Below are positions 34,002-47,068 of a stretch of 64,000 nucleotides of DNA, in pieces (position 1 is the first letter of the stretch; every line of letters begins with the position of its first letter). The stretch lies in assembly GCA_934045905.1 (NCBI GenBank), contig OW203763.1, positions 49,452,121-49,516,120 of the forward strand. The letters are read 5' to 3'. Source of the DNA: Leuctra nigra. Taxonomy: Eukaryota > Arthropoda > Insecta > Plecoptera > Leuctridae. Below the pieces are notes generated by a model, which searched no databases, was not told the DNA's origin, and saw only the letters and a list, made by a program, of their open reading frames with translations. The position numbers were made by a program, and so were the translations under genes.

Positions 34002-35420
34002 TCTAGTGGAGCGGTCGCTCCACGCCAGCGAAGTCGTACGGCGCGCACACTCTCATATAAAGGCTGGAGCAAACCCACTTTTACTGTAAGCATCAAAGTG
34101 GCATTTTCGGCCTACTGAATCTTAAAATTGGGAAATCTCACATTGTTGCGATATATCTTAATTTCGAGCTTTGGCCCACCCTACAACATATACCAAATTT
34201 GGGAACAATAGGTTACGCCCTTTGCACGCCAGATGGCCGTGAAAAAACAGTGTTTTAGGGCGGTTTTCATAATAATAATAATAATCTCAGTAGTAGTAGT
34301 AGTAGTAGACTGGAGCTAAAATCCGGTAAACAGGCCACAGCCTAAACGGCTGAATCGATTGATCTCACATTTTTACCACGTGTGCACTTTTGGCGTCTGA
34401 TTTAACCTTCACCTCATGAATTTTTTGTGCCGCCATTTTGAAACCGGAAGTGACGTCATATCTCAACAACGGCTGGACCGTTCGGAACAAAAATAGCGCC
34501 AAACGATTCGGACGGTCATCTTTATGGATTATCAATAGCAACAGACTAAAATTTATGTTAACGAAACCGGAAATGATGTCATGAAATTTAATTCATCGAT
34601 TGGCATTTCGGCAACAAATTTGATCCAATTATTTTGATATTTATGTAACGTATGTTCTTTTGTGATTTTATTTGACTTGATATAAAACCAACCGGAAGCC
34701 GCCATTTTAAAACCAAAAATGACATCATATCTTAATAACGTCTTAATAGATTTAAGCGAAACCAGCGCTAAACAATTTAGACGGTCAACTTTATGTATTA
34801 TCATCAATAATATTTGCAGTTTCCCATACTGAAACCGGAAATTACGTCACACATTTAAAAAATCGCACAAATTTACATTTTGATGCAATAAATATACTAT
34901 TTGAGACTGCTTATAATAAAATGTAATCATGTTTAAATTATAATTCAAGAGGTCAGTGATTTCAGCAGCCATTTTGAAACCGGAAGAAACGTAATATCTC
35001 GAAAGCTGGTTGACAGATCGGTATGAAACTAGTGCCAAACGATTCGGAAGGCCATCTCTATGGAATAGGAACAGTCAAACTAGAATTTTCCTATTTATGA
35101 GGCCGGAAATGACGTCATTCAAATTTATAAATCATTATAATCCCCTCCTATACAATAAATACATATTCAGAAAGCTAAAAATGATACACATCATTTATAG
35201 TTATAAATTCTATGTGGCAGTGCAGAAAGTTCAGCGGCCATTTTGAAAACCGACGTGTTGCCATATCTCGGAACTGGGTTGACCGATTGGAATGAAACCT
35301 TTGTTTTTTTCATGAGAATAACCAAATTGTTAAGGGTAATTTCTTTTAAAGGATTTAGTAATTGTTCATGTGATATGTGTCACACGTAAGTTGTAAGAAT
35401 AAACTAAAAAAAGTAGTGAT
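34002..35420 (+). mobile_element. Composite Helitron-like repeat element L3
   Basis: Starts TCTAGTGGAGCGG after an A, with the terminal hairpin 34005-34022. The leader shares TTTTCGGCCTACTG with L1. Then AAT and AGT microsatellites (34266-34307), GCCACAGCCTAAACGGCTGA, and about seven diverged repeats around ACCGGAAGTGACGTCA variants (34440-35260). It ends at a T-rich tail and abuts foldback A2. No ORF. Confidence 0.6.
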
Positions 35421-35422
35421 TT

Positions 35423-35825
35423 CCCCATAAAAAACACACCGTGTAAAAATGCCAGCCAAGTCTCTTCAACTTAAAAAAAAATAATGAAATCTAAAAATTC
35501 TGCACTGAAAAGTAGTGACATCAAAAAATTAGCCAAGTCAAAACTTTATTTGAAAATCAAAAAATACTTGGCGCATCGTTTTTTTTAGGGCATTATAGGT
35601 ATACTATGTATATGTTTATTTCATGTATAATTTATAATTGGCTTATACTTCTCAACTATTTATGTACACGATGCGCCAAGTATTTTTTGATTTTCAAATA
35701 AAGTTTTGACTTGGCTAATTTTTTGATGTCACTACTTTTCAGTGCAGAATTTTTAGATTTCATTATTTTTTTTTTAAGTTGAAGAGACTTGGCTGGAATT
35801 TTTACACGGTGTGTTTTTTATGGGG
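35423..35825. mobile_element. Foldback element, family A, complete copy A2 (403 bp)
   Basis: CCCCATAAAAAACACACCGT ... ACGGTGTGTTTTTTATGGGG: near-perfect arms of about 160 bp including AGTCTCTTCAACTT and CTTGGCGCATCG around a short loop. Confidence 0.85.
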
Positions 35826-36236
35826 TTATATCATACCGTAAGGGGAAAATATTTTTTGCTAGTTGTATGTAATATGGTTTCATTAATCTTTCGTGTGAAT
35901 TACAGCAAATTCTCATTCCTATGCCGTAACCCTGGAACCCCCTTAAGCCGTTGCGGTAAACAGTCCCTGGTAGTAAGCTCGCCGTTTATAAAAAGTAGAC
36001 CTCGTAAAAGATGGTGCTTGGCAGCGTCGAGCTATCGCCCGACTAGATAGGGGTTTCGGAAGTTCTGCTGAACAACGATTTATGTGTGGGCACATCAAAT
36101 TAATGTTGGTAAGTTTTTTGAAATGTAAGGCATAGTCCGCAAGGAATTCTTTCCCACTTGTTAAAACATCAACTGCAAAATTGTTATGTTAAATTTTTCA
36201 ACGGATGAGGGAGATAATTTGGAGTCCAATCTGTGG
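35826..36236. other. Unassigned DNA left of the satellite
   Basis: No gene recognised. The first degenerate satellite unit begins near 36237. Confidence 0.4.
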
Positions 36237-39200
36237 GGCAAGTTGATGAAAGTGACTGGGTTCATGCAAGTAAATGCAAGCGTCCGCGCACATTCATACG
36301 TTGTTTACCACTTCCTGGTCCAATTGGTTGGACAAGTGGATGAAAGTGACTGGGTTCATGCAAGTAAATGCAAGCGTCCGCGCACATTCATACGTTGTTT
36401 ACCACTTCCTGGTCCAATTGGTTGGACAAGTGGATGAAAGTGACTGGGTTCATTCAAGTAAATGCAAGCGTCCGCGCACATTCATACGTTGTTTACCACT
36501 TCATGGTCCAATTGGTTGGACAAATGGATGAAAGTGACTGGGTTCATTCAAGTAAATGTAAGCGTCCGCGCACATTTATACGTTGTTTACCACTTCCTGG
36601 TCCAATTGATTGGACAAGTGGATGAAAGTAACTGGGTTCATGCAAGTAAATCCAAGCGTCCGCGCACATTCATACGTTGTTTACCACTTCCTGGTCCAAT
36701 TGGTTGGACAAGTGGATGAAAGTGACTGGGTTCATTCAAGTAAATGCAAGCGTCCGCGCACATTCATACGTTGTTTACCACTTCCTGGTCCATGGTTGGA
36801 CAAGTGGATGAAAGTGACTGGGTTCATGCAAGTAAATGCAAGCGTCCGCGCACATTCATACTTTGTTTACCACTTCCTGGTCCAATTGGTTGGACAAGTG
36901 GATGAAAGTGACTGGGTTCATGCAAGTAAATGCAAGCGTCCGCGCACATTCATACGTTGTTTACCACTTCCTGGTCCAATTGGTTGGACAAGTGGATGAA
37001 AGTAACTGGGTTCATGCAAGTAAATCCAAGCGTCCGCGCACATTTATACGTTGTTTACCACTTCATGGTCCAATTGGTTGGACAAGTGGATGAAAGTGAC
37101 TGGGTTCATGCAAGTAAATGCAAGCGTCCGCGCACATTCATACTTTGTTTACCACTTCCTGGTCCATAGTTGGACAAGTGGATGAAAGTGACTGGGTTCA
37201 TGCAAGTAAATGCAAGCGTCCGCGCACATTCATACTTTGTTTACCACTTCCTGGTCCATAGTTGGACAAGTGGATGAAAGTGACTGGGTTCATGCAAGTA
37301 AATGCAAGCGTCCGCGCACATTTATACGTCGTTTACCACTTCCTGGTCCATAGTTGGACAAGTGGATGAAAGTGACTGGGTTCATGCAAGTAAATGCAAG
37401 CGTCCGCGCACATTTATACGTCGTTTACCACTTCCTAGTCCAATTGGTTGGACAAGTGGATGAAAGTAACTGGGTTCATGCAAGTAAATGCAAGCGTCCG
37501 CGCACATTCATACTTTGTTTACCACTTCCTGGTCCATAGTTGGACAAGTGGATGAAAGTTACTGGGTTCATGCAAGTAAATGCAAGCGTCCGCGCACATT
37601 TATACGTCGTTTACCACTTCCTGGTCCAATTGGTTGGACAAGTGGATGAAAGTGACTGGGTTCATGCAAGTAAATGCAAGCGTCCGCGCACATTCATACT
37701 TTGTTTACCACTTCCTGGTCCATAGTTGGACAAGTGGATGAAAGTGACTGGGTTCATGCAAGTAAATGCAAGCGTCCGCGCACATTTATACGTCGTTTAC
37801 CACTTCCTGGTCCATAGTTGGACAAGTGGATGAAAGTGACTGGGTTCATTCAAGTAAATGCAAGCGTCCGCGCACATTCATACGTTGTTTACCACTTCCT
37901 GGTCCAATTGGTTGGACAAGTGGATGAAAGTAACTGGGTTCATGCAAGTAAATCCAAGCGTCCGCGCACATTTATACGTTGTTTACCACTTCATGGTCCA
38001 ATTGGTTGGACAAGTGGATGAAAGTGACTGGGTTCATGCAAGTAAATGCAAGCGTCCGCGCACATTCATACTTTGTTTACCACTTCCTGGTCCATAGTTG
38101 GACAAGTGGATGAAAGTGACTGGGTTCATGCAAGTAAATGCAAGCGTCCGCGCACATTTATACGTCGTTTACCACTTCCTGGTCCAATTGGTTGGACAAG
38201 TGGATGAAAGTAACTGGGTTCATGCAAGTAAATCCAAGCGTCCGCGCACATTTATACGTTGTTTACCACTTCCTGGTCCAATTGGTTGGACAAGTGGATG
38301 AAAGTGACTGGGTTCATGCAAGTAAATGCAGCGTCCGCGCACATTCATACGTTGTTTACCACTTCCTGGTCCATAGTTGGACAAGTGGATGAAAGTGACT
38401 GGGTTCATGCAAGTAAATGCAAGCGTCCGCGCACATTCATACGTTGTTTACCACTTCCTGGTCCAATTGGTTGGACAAGTGGATGAAAGTGACTGGGTTC
38501 ATGCAAGTAAATGCAAGCGTCCGCGCACATTCATACTTTGTTTACCACTTCCTGGTCTATAGTTGGACAAGTGGATGAAAGTGACTGGGTTCATGCAAGT
38601 AAATGCAAGCGTCCGCGCACATTTATACGTCGTTTACCACTTCCTGGTCCAATTGGTTGGACAAGTGGATGAAAGTAACTGGGTTCATGCAAGTAAATCC
38701 AAGCGTCCGCGCACATTTATACGTTGTTTACCACTTCCTGGTCCAATTGGTTGGACAAGTGGATGAAAGTGACTGGGTTCATGCAAGTAAATGCAAGCGT
38801 CCGCGCACATTCATACGTTGTTTACCACTTCCTGGTCCATAGTTGGACAAGTGGATGAAAGTGACTGGGTTCATGCAAGTAAATGCAAGCGTCCGCGCAC
38901 ATTCATACGTTGTTTACCACTTCCTGGTCCATAGTTGGACAAGTGGATGAAAGTGACTGGGTTCATGCAAGTAAATGCAAGCGTCCGCGCACATTCATAC
39001 GTTGTTTACCACTTCCTGGTCCAATTGGTTGGACAAGTGGATGAAAGTGACTGGGTTCATGCAAGTAAATGCAAGCGTCCGCGCACATTCATACGTTGTT
39101 TACCACTTCCTGGTCCAATTGGTTGGACAAGTGGATGAAAGTGACTGGGTTCATGCAAGTAAATGCAAGCGTCCAAGCACATTCATACGTTGTTTACCAC

Positions 39201-42200
39201 TTCCTGGTCCAATTGGTTGGACAAGTGGATGAAAGTAACTGGGTTCATGCAAGTAAATCCAAGCGTCCGCGCACATTCATACGTTGTTTACCACTTCATG
39301 GTCCAATTGGTTGGACAAGTGGATGAAAGTGACTGGGTTCATGCAAGTAAATGCAAGCGTCCGCGCACATTCATACGTTGTTTACCACTTCATGGTCCAT
39401 GGTTGGACAAGTGGATGAAAGTGACTGGGTTCATGCAAGTAAATGCAAGCGTCCGCGCACATTTATACGTCGTTTACCACTTCCTGGTCCAATTGGTTGG
39501 ACAAGTGGATGAAAGTAACTGGGTTCATGCAAGTAAATGCAAGCGTCCGCGCACATTCATACGTTGTTTACCACTTCATGGTCCATAGTTGGACAAGTAG
39601 ATGAAAGTGACTGGGTTCATGCAAGTAAATGCAAGCGTCCGCGCACATTCATACTTTGTTTACCACTTCATGGTCCATGGTTGGACAAGTGGATGAAAGT
39701 GACTGGGTTCATGCAAGTAAATGCAAGCGTCCGCGCACATTCATACGTTGTTTACCACTTCCTGGTCCATAAATGGACAAGTGGATGAAAGTGACTGGGT
39801 TCATGCAAGTAAATGCAAGCGTCCGCGCACATTCATACGTTGTTTACCACTTCCTGGTCCATGGTTGGACAAGTGGATGAAAGTGACTGGGTTCATTCAA
39901 GTAAATGCAAGGGTCCGCGCACATTCATACGTTGTTTACCACTTCCTGGTCCAATTGGTTGGACAAGTGGATGAAAGTGACTGGGTTCATGCAAGTAAAT
40001 GCAAGCGTCCGCGCACATTCATACTTTGTTTACCACTTCCTGGTCCATAGTTGGACAAGTGGATGAAAGTGACTGGGTTCATGCAAGTAAATGCAAGCGT
40101 CCGCGCACATTCATACGTTGTTTTCCACTTCATGGTCCAATTGGTTGGACAAATGGATGAAAGTGACTGGGTTCATGCAAGTAAATGTAAGCGTCCGCGC
40201 ACATTCATACGTTGTTTACCACTTCCTGGTCCATGGTTGGACAAGTGGATGAAAGTGACTGGGTTCATTCAAGTAAATGCAAGCGTCCGCGCACATTCAT
40301 ACGTTGTTTACCACTTCCTGGTCCAATTGGTTGGACAAGTGGATGAAAGTGACTGGGTTCATGCAAGTAAATGCAAGCGTCCGCGCACATTCATACGTTG
40401 TTTACCACTTCCTGGTCCATAGTTGGACAAGTGGATGAAAGTGACTGGGTTCATGCAAGTAAATGCAAGCGTCCGCGCACATTTATACGTCGTTTACCAC
40501 TTCCTGGTCCATGGTTGGACAAGTGGATGAAAGTGACTGGGTTCATGCAAGTAAATGTAAGCGTCCGCGCACATTTATACGTTGTTTACCACTTCATGGT
40601 CCAATTGGTTGGACAAATGGATGAAAGTGACTGGGTTCATTCAAGTAAATGCAAGCGTCCGCGCACATTCATACGTTGTTTACCACTTCCTGGTCCAATT
40701 GGTTGGACAAGTGGATGAAAGTGACTGGGTTCATGCAAGTAAATCCAAGCGTCCGCGCACATTCATACGTTGTTTACCACTTCCTGGTCCATAGTTGGAC
40801 AAGTGGATGAAAGTGACTGGGTTCATTCAAGTAAATGCAAGCGTCCGCGCACATTCATACGTTGTTTACCACTTCCTGGTCCAATTGGTTGGACAAGTGG
40901 ATGAAAGTGACTGGGTTCATGCAAGTAAATGCAAGCGTCCGCGCACATTCATACTTTGTTTACCACTTCATGGTCCAATTGGTTGGACAAGTGGATGAAA
41001 GTGACTGGGTTCATGCAAGTAAATGCAAGCGTCCGCGCACATTCATCCGTTGTTTACCACTTCATGGTCCAATTGGTTGGACAAATGGATGAAAGTGACT
41101 GGGTTCATTCAAGTAAATGCAAGCGTCCGCGCACATTCATACGTTGTTTACCACTTCCTGGTCCAATTGGTTGGACAAGTGGATGAAAGTGACTGGGTTC
41201 ATGCAAGTAAATGCAAGCGTCCGCGCACATTCATACTTTGTTTACCACTTCCTGGTCCATAGTTGGACAAGTGGATGAAAGTGGCTGGGTTCATGCAAGT
41301 AAATGCAAGCGTCCGCGCACATTCATACGTTGTTTACCACTTCCTGGTCCAATTGGTTGGACAAGTGGATGAAAGTAACTGGGTTCATGCAAGTAAATCC
41401 AAGCGTCCGCGCACATTTATACGTTGTTTACCACTTCATGGTCCAATTGGTTGGACAAATGGATGAAAGTGACTGGGTTCATGCAAGTAAATGCAAGCGT
41501 CCGCGCACATTCATACTTTGTTTACCACTTCCTGGTCCATAGTTGGACAAGTGGATGAAAGTGACTGGGTTCATGCAAGTAAATGCAAGCGTCCGCGCAC
41601 ATTCATACTTTGTTTACCACTTCCTGGTCCATAGTTGGACAAGTGGATGAAAGTGACTGGGTTCATGCAAGTAAATGCAAGCGTCCGCGCACATTCATAC
41701 TTTGTTTACCACTTCCTGGTCCATAGTTGGACAAGTGGATGAAAGTGACTGGGTTCATGCAAGTAAATGAAAGCGTCCGCGCACATTCATACGTTGTTTA
41801 CCACTTCCTGGTCCATGGTTGGACAAGTGGATGAAAGTAACTGGGTTCATGCAAGTAAATCCAAGCGTCCGCGCACATTCATACTTTGTTTACCACTTCC
41901 TGGTCCATAGTTGGACAAGTGGATGAAAGTGACTGGGTTCATGCAAGTAAATGCAAGCGTCCGCGCACATTCATACTTTGTTTACCACTTTCTGGTCCAT
42001 AGTTGGACAAGTGGATGAAAGTGACTGGGTTCATGCAAGTAAATGCAAGCGTCTGCGCACATTCATACTTTGTTTACCACTTCCTGGTCCATAGTTGGAC
42101 AAGTGGATGAAAGTGACTGGGTTCATGCAAGTAAATGCAAGCGTCCGCGCACATTAATACGTCGTTTACCACTTCCTGGTCCATAGTTGGACAAGTGGAT

Positions 42201-44599
42201 GAAAGTGACTGGGTTCATGCAAGTAAATGCAAGCGTCCGCGCACATTCATACGTTGTTTACCACTTCATGGTCCAATTGGTTGGACAAATGGATGAAAGT
42301 GACTGGGTTCATGCAAGTAAATGCAAGCGTCCGCGCACATTCATACTTTGTTTACCACTTCCTGGTCCATAGTTGGACAAGTGGATGAAAGTGACTGGGT
42401 TCATGCAAGTAAATGCAAGCGTCCGCGCACATTCATACTTTGTTTACCACTTCCTGGTCCAATTGGTTGGACAAGTGGATGAAAGTAACTGGGTTCATGC
42501 AAGTAAATCCAAGCGTCCGCGCACATTCATACGTTGTTTACCACTTCCTGGTCCAATTGGTTGGACAAGTGGATGAAAGTGACTGGGTTCATGCAAGTAA
42601 ATGCAAGCGTCCGCGCACATTCATACGTTGTTTACCACTTCCTGGTCCAATTGGTTGGACAAGTGGATGAAAGTGACTGGGTTCATGCAAGTAAATGCAA
42701 GCGTCCGCGCACATTTATACGTTGTTTACCACTTCCTGGTCCAATTGGTTGGACAAGTGGATGAAAGTGACTGGGTTCATGCAAGTAAATGCAAGCGTCC
42801 GCGCACATTCATACTTTGTTTACCACTTCCTGGTCTATGGTTGGACAAGTGGATGAAAGTGACTGGGTTCATTCAAGTAAATGCAAGCGTCCAAGCACAT
42901 TCATACGTTGTTTACCACTTCCTGGTCCATGGTTGGACAAGTGGATGAAAGTGACTGGGTTCATTCAAGTAAATGCAAGCGTCCAAGCACATTCATACGT
43001 TGTTTACCACTTCCTGGTCCATGGTTGGACAAGTGGATGAAAGTGACTGGGTTCATTCAAGTAAATGCAAGCGTCCGCGCACATTCATACTTTGTTTACC
43101 ACTTCCTGGTCCATGGTTGGACAAGTGGATGAAAGTGACTGGGTTCATGCAAGTAAATGCAAGCGTCCGCGCACATTCATACGTTGTTTACCACTTCCTG
43201 GTCCATGGTTGGACAAGTGGATGAAAGTGACTGGGTTCATTCAAGTAAATGCAAGCGTCCAAGCACATTCATACGTTGTTTACCACTTCCTGGTCCAATT
43301 GGTTGGACAAGTGGATGAAAGTGACTGGGTTCATGCAAGTAAATGTAAGCGTCCGCGCACATTCATACGTTGTTTACCACTTCCTGGTCCATGGTTGGAC
43401 AAGTGGATGAAAGTGACTGGGTTCATTCAAGTAAATGCAAGCGTCCAAGCACATTCATACGTTGTTTACCACTTCCTGGTCCATGGTTGGACAAGTGGAT
43501 GAAAGTGACTGGGTTCATGCAAGTAAATGCAAGCGTCCGCGCACATTCATACTTTGTTTACCACTTCCTGGTCCATGGTTGGACAAGTGGATGAAAGTGA
43601 CTGGGTTCATGCAAGTAAATGCAAGCGTCCGCGCACATTCATACGTTGTTTACCACTTCCTGGTCCATGGTTGGACAAGTGGATGAAAGTGACTGGGTTC
43701 ATTCAAGTAAATGCAAGCGTCCAAGCACATTCATACGTTGTTTACCACTTCCTGGTCCAATTGGTTGGACAAGTGGATGAAAATGACTGGGTTTCTTCAA
43801 GTAAATGTAAGCGTCCGCGCACATTCATACGTTGTTTACCACTTCCTGGTCCATGGTTGGACAAGTGGATGAAAGTTACTGGGTTCATTCAAGTAAATGC
43901 AAGCGTCCAAGCACATTCATACGTTGTTTACCACTTCCTGGTCCAATTGGTTGGACAAGTGGATGAAAGTGACTGGGTTCATGCAAGTAAATGCAAGCGT
44001 CCGCGCACATTTATACGTTGTTTACCACTTCATGGTCCAATTGGTTGGACAAGTGGATGAAAGTGACTGGGTTCATGCAAGTAAATGCAAGCGTCCGCGC
44101 ACATTCATACGTTGTTTACCACTTCCTGGTCCAATTGGTTGGACAAGTGGATGAAAGTGACTGGGTTCATGCAAGTAAATGCAAGCGTCCAAGCACATTC
44201 ATACGTTGTTTACCACTTCCTGGTCCATGGTTGGACAAGTGGATGAAAGTGACTGGGTTCATGCAAGTAAATGCAAGCGTCCGCGCACATTTATACGTTG
44301 TTTACCACTTCATGGTCCAATTGGTTGGACAAGTGGATGAAAGTGACTGGGTTCATGCAAGTAAATGCAAGCGTCCGCGCACATTCATACGTTGTTTACC
44401 ACTTCCTGGTCCAATTGGTTGGACAAGTGGATGAAAGTGACTGGGTTCATGCAAGTAAATGCAAGCGTCCAAGCACATTCATACGTTGTTTACCACTTCC
44501 TGGTCCATGGTTGGACAAGTGGATGAAAGTGACTGGGTTCATTCAAGTAAATGCAAGCGTCCGCGCACATTCATACGTTGTTTACCACTTCCTGGTCCA
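36237..44599. repeat. 8.4-kb satellite array, about 90 units of 94 or 92 bp
   Basis: The unit reads GACAAGTGGATGAAAGTGAC ... AAGCGTCCGCGCACATTCAT ... CACTTCCTGGTCC, then AATTGGTTG (94 bp), ATGGTTG or ATAGTTG (92 bp). Units differ by a few recurring diagnostic bases (GTAACTGGG, AAATCCAAG, CATACTTTG, CGTCGTTTACC, TTCATTCAAG, GTCCAAGCAC). The last variant is concentrated at 42.8-44.5 kb, showing local homogenisation. Long open frames of up to 177 codons arise because two of three frames lack stops; they shift with unit length and are not genes. Confidence 0.97.
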
Positions 44600-44702
44600 A
44601 AAACAAGACAACCCTTCCCCATCCCCCTATTCGCACGAACTCAACTCCTGCAACTTATTACTGTGCCTCAAGATGCAATTCAGGCTGAAATGATACGTAG
44701 TT
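44600..44702. other. Right flank of the satellite
   Basis: C-rich then mixed sequence; nothing recognised. The TTAA at 44703-44706 opens element H2. Confidence 0.5.
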
Positions 44703-44706
44703 TTAA

Positions 44707-45234
44707 GGTGATACTAGCGCTCGGCCGTTTTAGAAAATTGAGAGAGAAAAATTGTTTCATAAGTGTGTGTAACTTTGACAGGATGTTCACATGATCAGTC
44801 TGATTCTATATTAGTAGAACTTTTTCATTTTTGCTTATTGCATCGTTAATTAGGCGCCGGTTATGCAAAAAAAAACAGCGCAAAACTATGAAATTTTCGA
44901 TAAGATTAAAGACCAAACCCGTTAACCAATTGATCTCAAATTTAAATCATGATTAGATGAAAGACAAACTTAGGGTTATCCCTTGGCATATTCTTGAAAT
45001 TTAATTTTATACGGCGCCCAAGGAGACAAGAAAATAGCTAATTTTAAAAAAAAAATACACTAATTAGTAATTATTACTAATTAACGAAACATTAAAATTA
45101 AAAATGTACCAAGGGATAACCCTAAGTTTGTCTTTTATCTAATCACGATTAAAATTTCAAATAATTTGGTTTACCCATTTCGTCTATCGCAAAAAGTGTC
45201 TACAAGCAGCAAAATGCAGAGCGCTTGCTGCACT
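44707..45234. mobile_element. TTAA-flanked (piggyBac-type) MITE, family H copy 2 (inverted)
   Basis: Bounded by TTAA at 44703-44706 and 45235-45238. Collinear with the inverse of 24995-25523 over its full length (528 vs 529 bp), with the same internal inverted GACAAACTTAGGGTTATCCC words. Confidence 0.85.
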
Positions 45235-45238
45235 TTAA

Positions 45239-45517
45239 CACGGTTGAGGAGATGAGAGCACCATCGCAAAACGGGCTCAACATAGTCACATTTGATGCAT
45301 GAAATCATTGAAATAACTCGACTATTTCTGAATATACATGCTGAAGGGTACTACTTCAAATATGACGTATATTCTACTTCGAATTTAGGAGTTACGTCAA
45401 TTTTTTATTTGATTTTATGGTAATGTTGAACTAACTTTTGGGTTTGCGCCTTGTATAGTGTGGCCATTATACGTATGTATCAATAATAATGATAATAAAT
45501 AGGTATTCAATATATTA
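45239..45517. other. Unassigned DNA before the gap
   Basis: No gene or repeat recognised. Confidence 0.4.
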
Positions 45518-45717
45518 NNNNNNNNNNNNNNNNNNNNNNNNNNNNNNNNNNNNNNNNNNNNNNNNNNNNNNNNNNNNNNNNNNNNNNNNNNNNNNNNNNN
45601 NNNNNNNNNNNNNNNNNNNNNNNNNNNNNNNNNNNNNNNNNNNNNNNNNNNNNNNNNNNNNNNNNNNNNNNNNNNNNNNNNNNNNNNNNNNNNNNNNNNN
45701 NNNNNNNNNNNNNNNNN
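45518..45717. other. Assembly gap (200 N)
   Basis: Exactly 200 N, so probably a placeholder length. Open frames crossing it are artefacts. Confidence 0.99.
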
Positions 45718-46571
45718 CTGGAAATGGCAAATTTCATATGCGTTATCATCAATTTTTTTGGAGCAGGCCCATTGCGCCGAATCACCGAGCGCCGAAACCT
45801 TTTTTATTTCCATAGCGTCGAAACTTTTTCCCCGAGCGCCAACATTTTTACCTTCTCAAAATATCATGTTGCCAGACTTTTTTGAGAAGCGATCCCCGAG
45901 CGCCGAAACCTTTTTTATTCTCATTGCGCCGAAGCTTTTTCCCCGAGCGCCGAAGTTCGAATTGCTATACGTTTGCCAAGAAACTTAGTGGGTGATAGAG
46001 CGGGCTGCATTCAGGGGAATATTCAATATAATTACGTGGACGTATAGGTAAACCATCGCAATTTTTCAATTTGCATGTTGAATCACAATTTGTACGATTG
46101 ACTTCTAAATTTTGAGACTATAGAGAACTCCACTATGAATGATAAATGAATGAAATAAGTACCTTTAATCAGTGATTTCAGGGATTTTTTTAGTGTATGA
46201 TACATTGTGTATATTTACCTTTTTTAAAATAAATAAATAAAATTAGGTGGGCCCTATTTGTGCCCTTTACCTTACTGTACAGAATATCTTGAGGCGAATG
46301 ATGCTTATTTTGTGTATTTTTCTTTAATAATCAATATAATAATATAAATTCATGTATTCACGCTGAAAATTATTTCTGGCACATTCACAAAAAATTATTG
46401 GAAGAAGATAGAGCATTACATCTCACAGTCTAAGTTCTGCAAGTTCTATAAGTTCAGCTTATAAAAGGTACAGGTTTAATTATTTATTTATGTATTTATT
46501 TCGCATCATAATTATATTATCATTCATATAGTGAGGTTCCGTATAGTCTCCAAATTTAGAAGTCAATTGTA

Positions 46572-46785
46572 CACTCGGCCAAACAAAATTTGAACGTTGA
46601 CCAAATTTGAATGACTGCTGGTCATGTCCCATAACCAATCAAAGTTTGTTATTATCATTGAAATGTGAGGTCACCTACTAGAGTGAGACAATGAGATCAC
46701 TTAGACTGACTTCTGATGGTGTGATCTTACATTTATCAGCCTATCAGATTTATTGAACGTACAAGACGTTTTGTTTGGCCAAGTG
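46572..46785. mobile_element. Tc1/mariner-type MITE nested in E2 (214 bp)
   Basis: CACTCGGCCAAACAAAATTT and its inverse (TTTTGTTTGGCCAAGTG) with TA at 46570-46571 and 46786-46787. E1 shows the uninterrupted arm (CAATTTGTACGATTGACTTC), which proves an insertion. Confidence 0.85.
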
Positions 46786-46817
46786 TACAAATTGTAATAC
46801 AACATGCAAATTGAAAA

Positions 46818-47068
46818 ATGGTGATGATGACGGTGATGATTACGGTGATGATGACGGTGATTAAGACGGTGATGATGACGGTGATGATGACGGTGATGAT
46901 TACGGTGATGATGACGATGATGATTACGGTGGTGATGATGATGGTGATGATGACGGTGATGATTACGGTGGTGATGATGATGGTGATGATGACGGTGATG
47001 ATTACGGTGGTGATGATGATGGTGATGATGACGGTGATGATTACGGTGATGATTACGGTGATGATTAC
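46818..47068. repeat. GATGATGACGGTGATGATTACGG minisatellite
   Basis: A degenerate (GATGAY/GGTGAT)n tract with a 36-bp higher period from about 46926 (GGTGATGATGATGGTGATGA...). Histidine-rich or valine/isoleucine-rich open frames on the - strand are low-complexity artefacts. Confidence 0.9.

Noticed and set aside
36186..44794. Dozens of overlapping open frames (up to 177 codons) with DKWMKVTGF / VDESDWVHASK repeats
   Set aside because: They come from a 94/92-bp satellite in which two frames lack stops. The frame changes with each unit and no start, promoter or domain is seen.
45415..45815. Open frames across the N run
   Set aside because: They read through an assembly gap.
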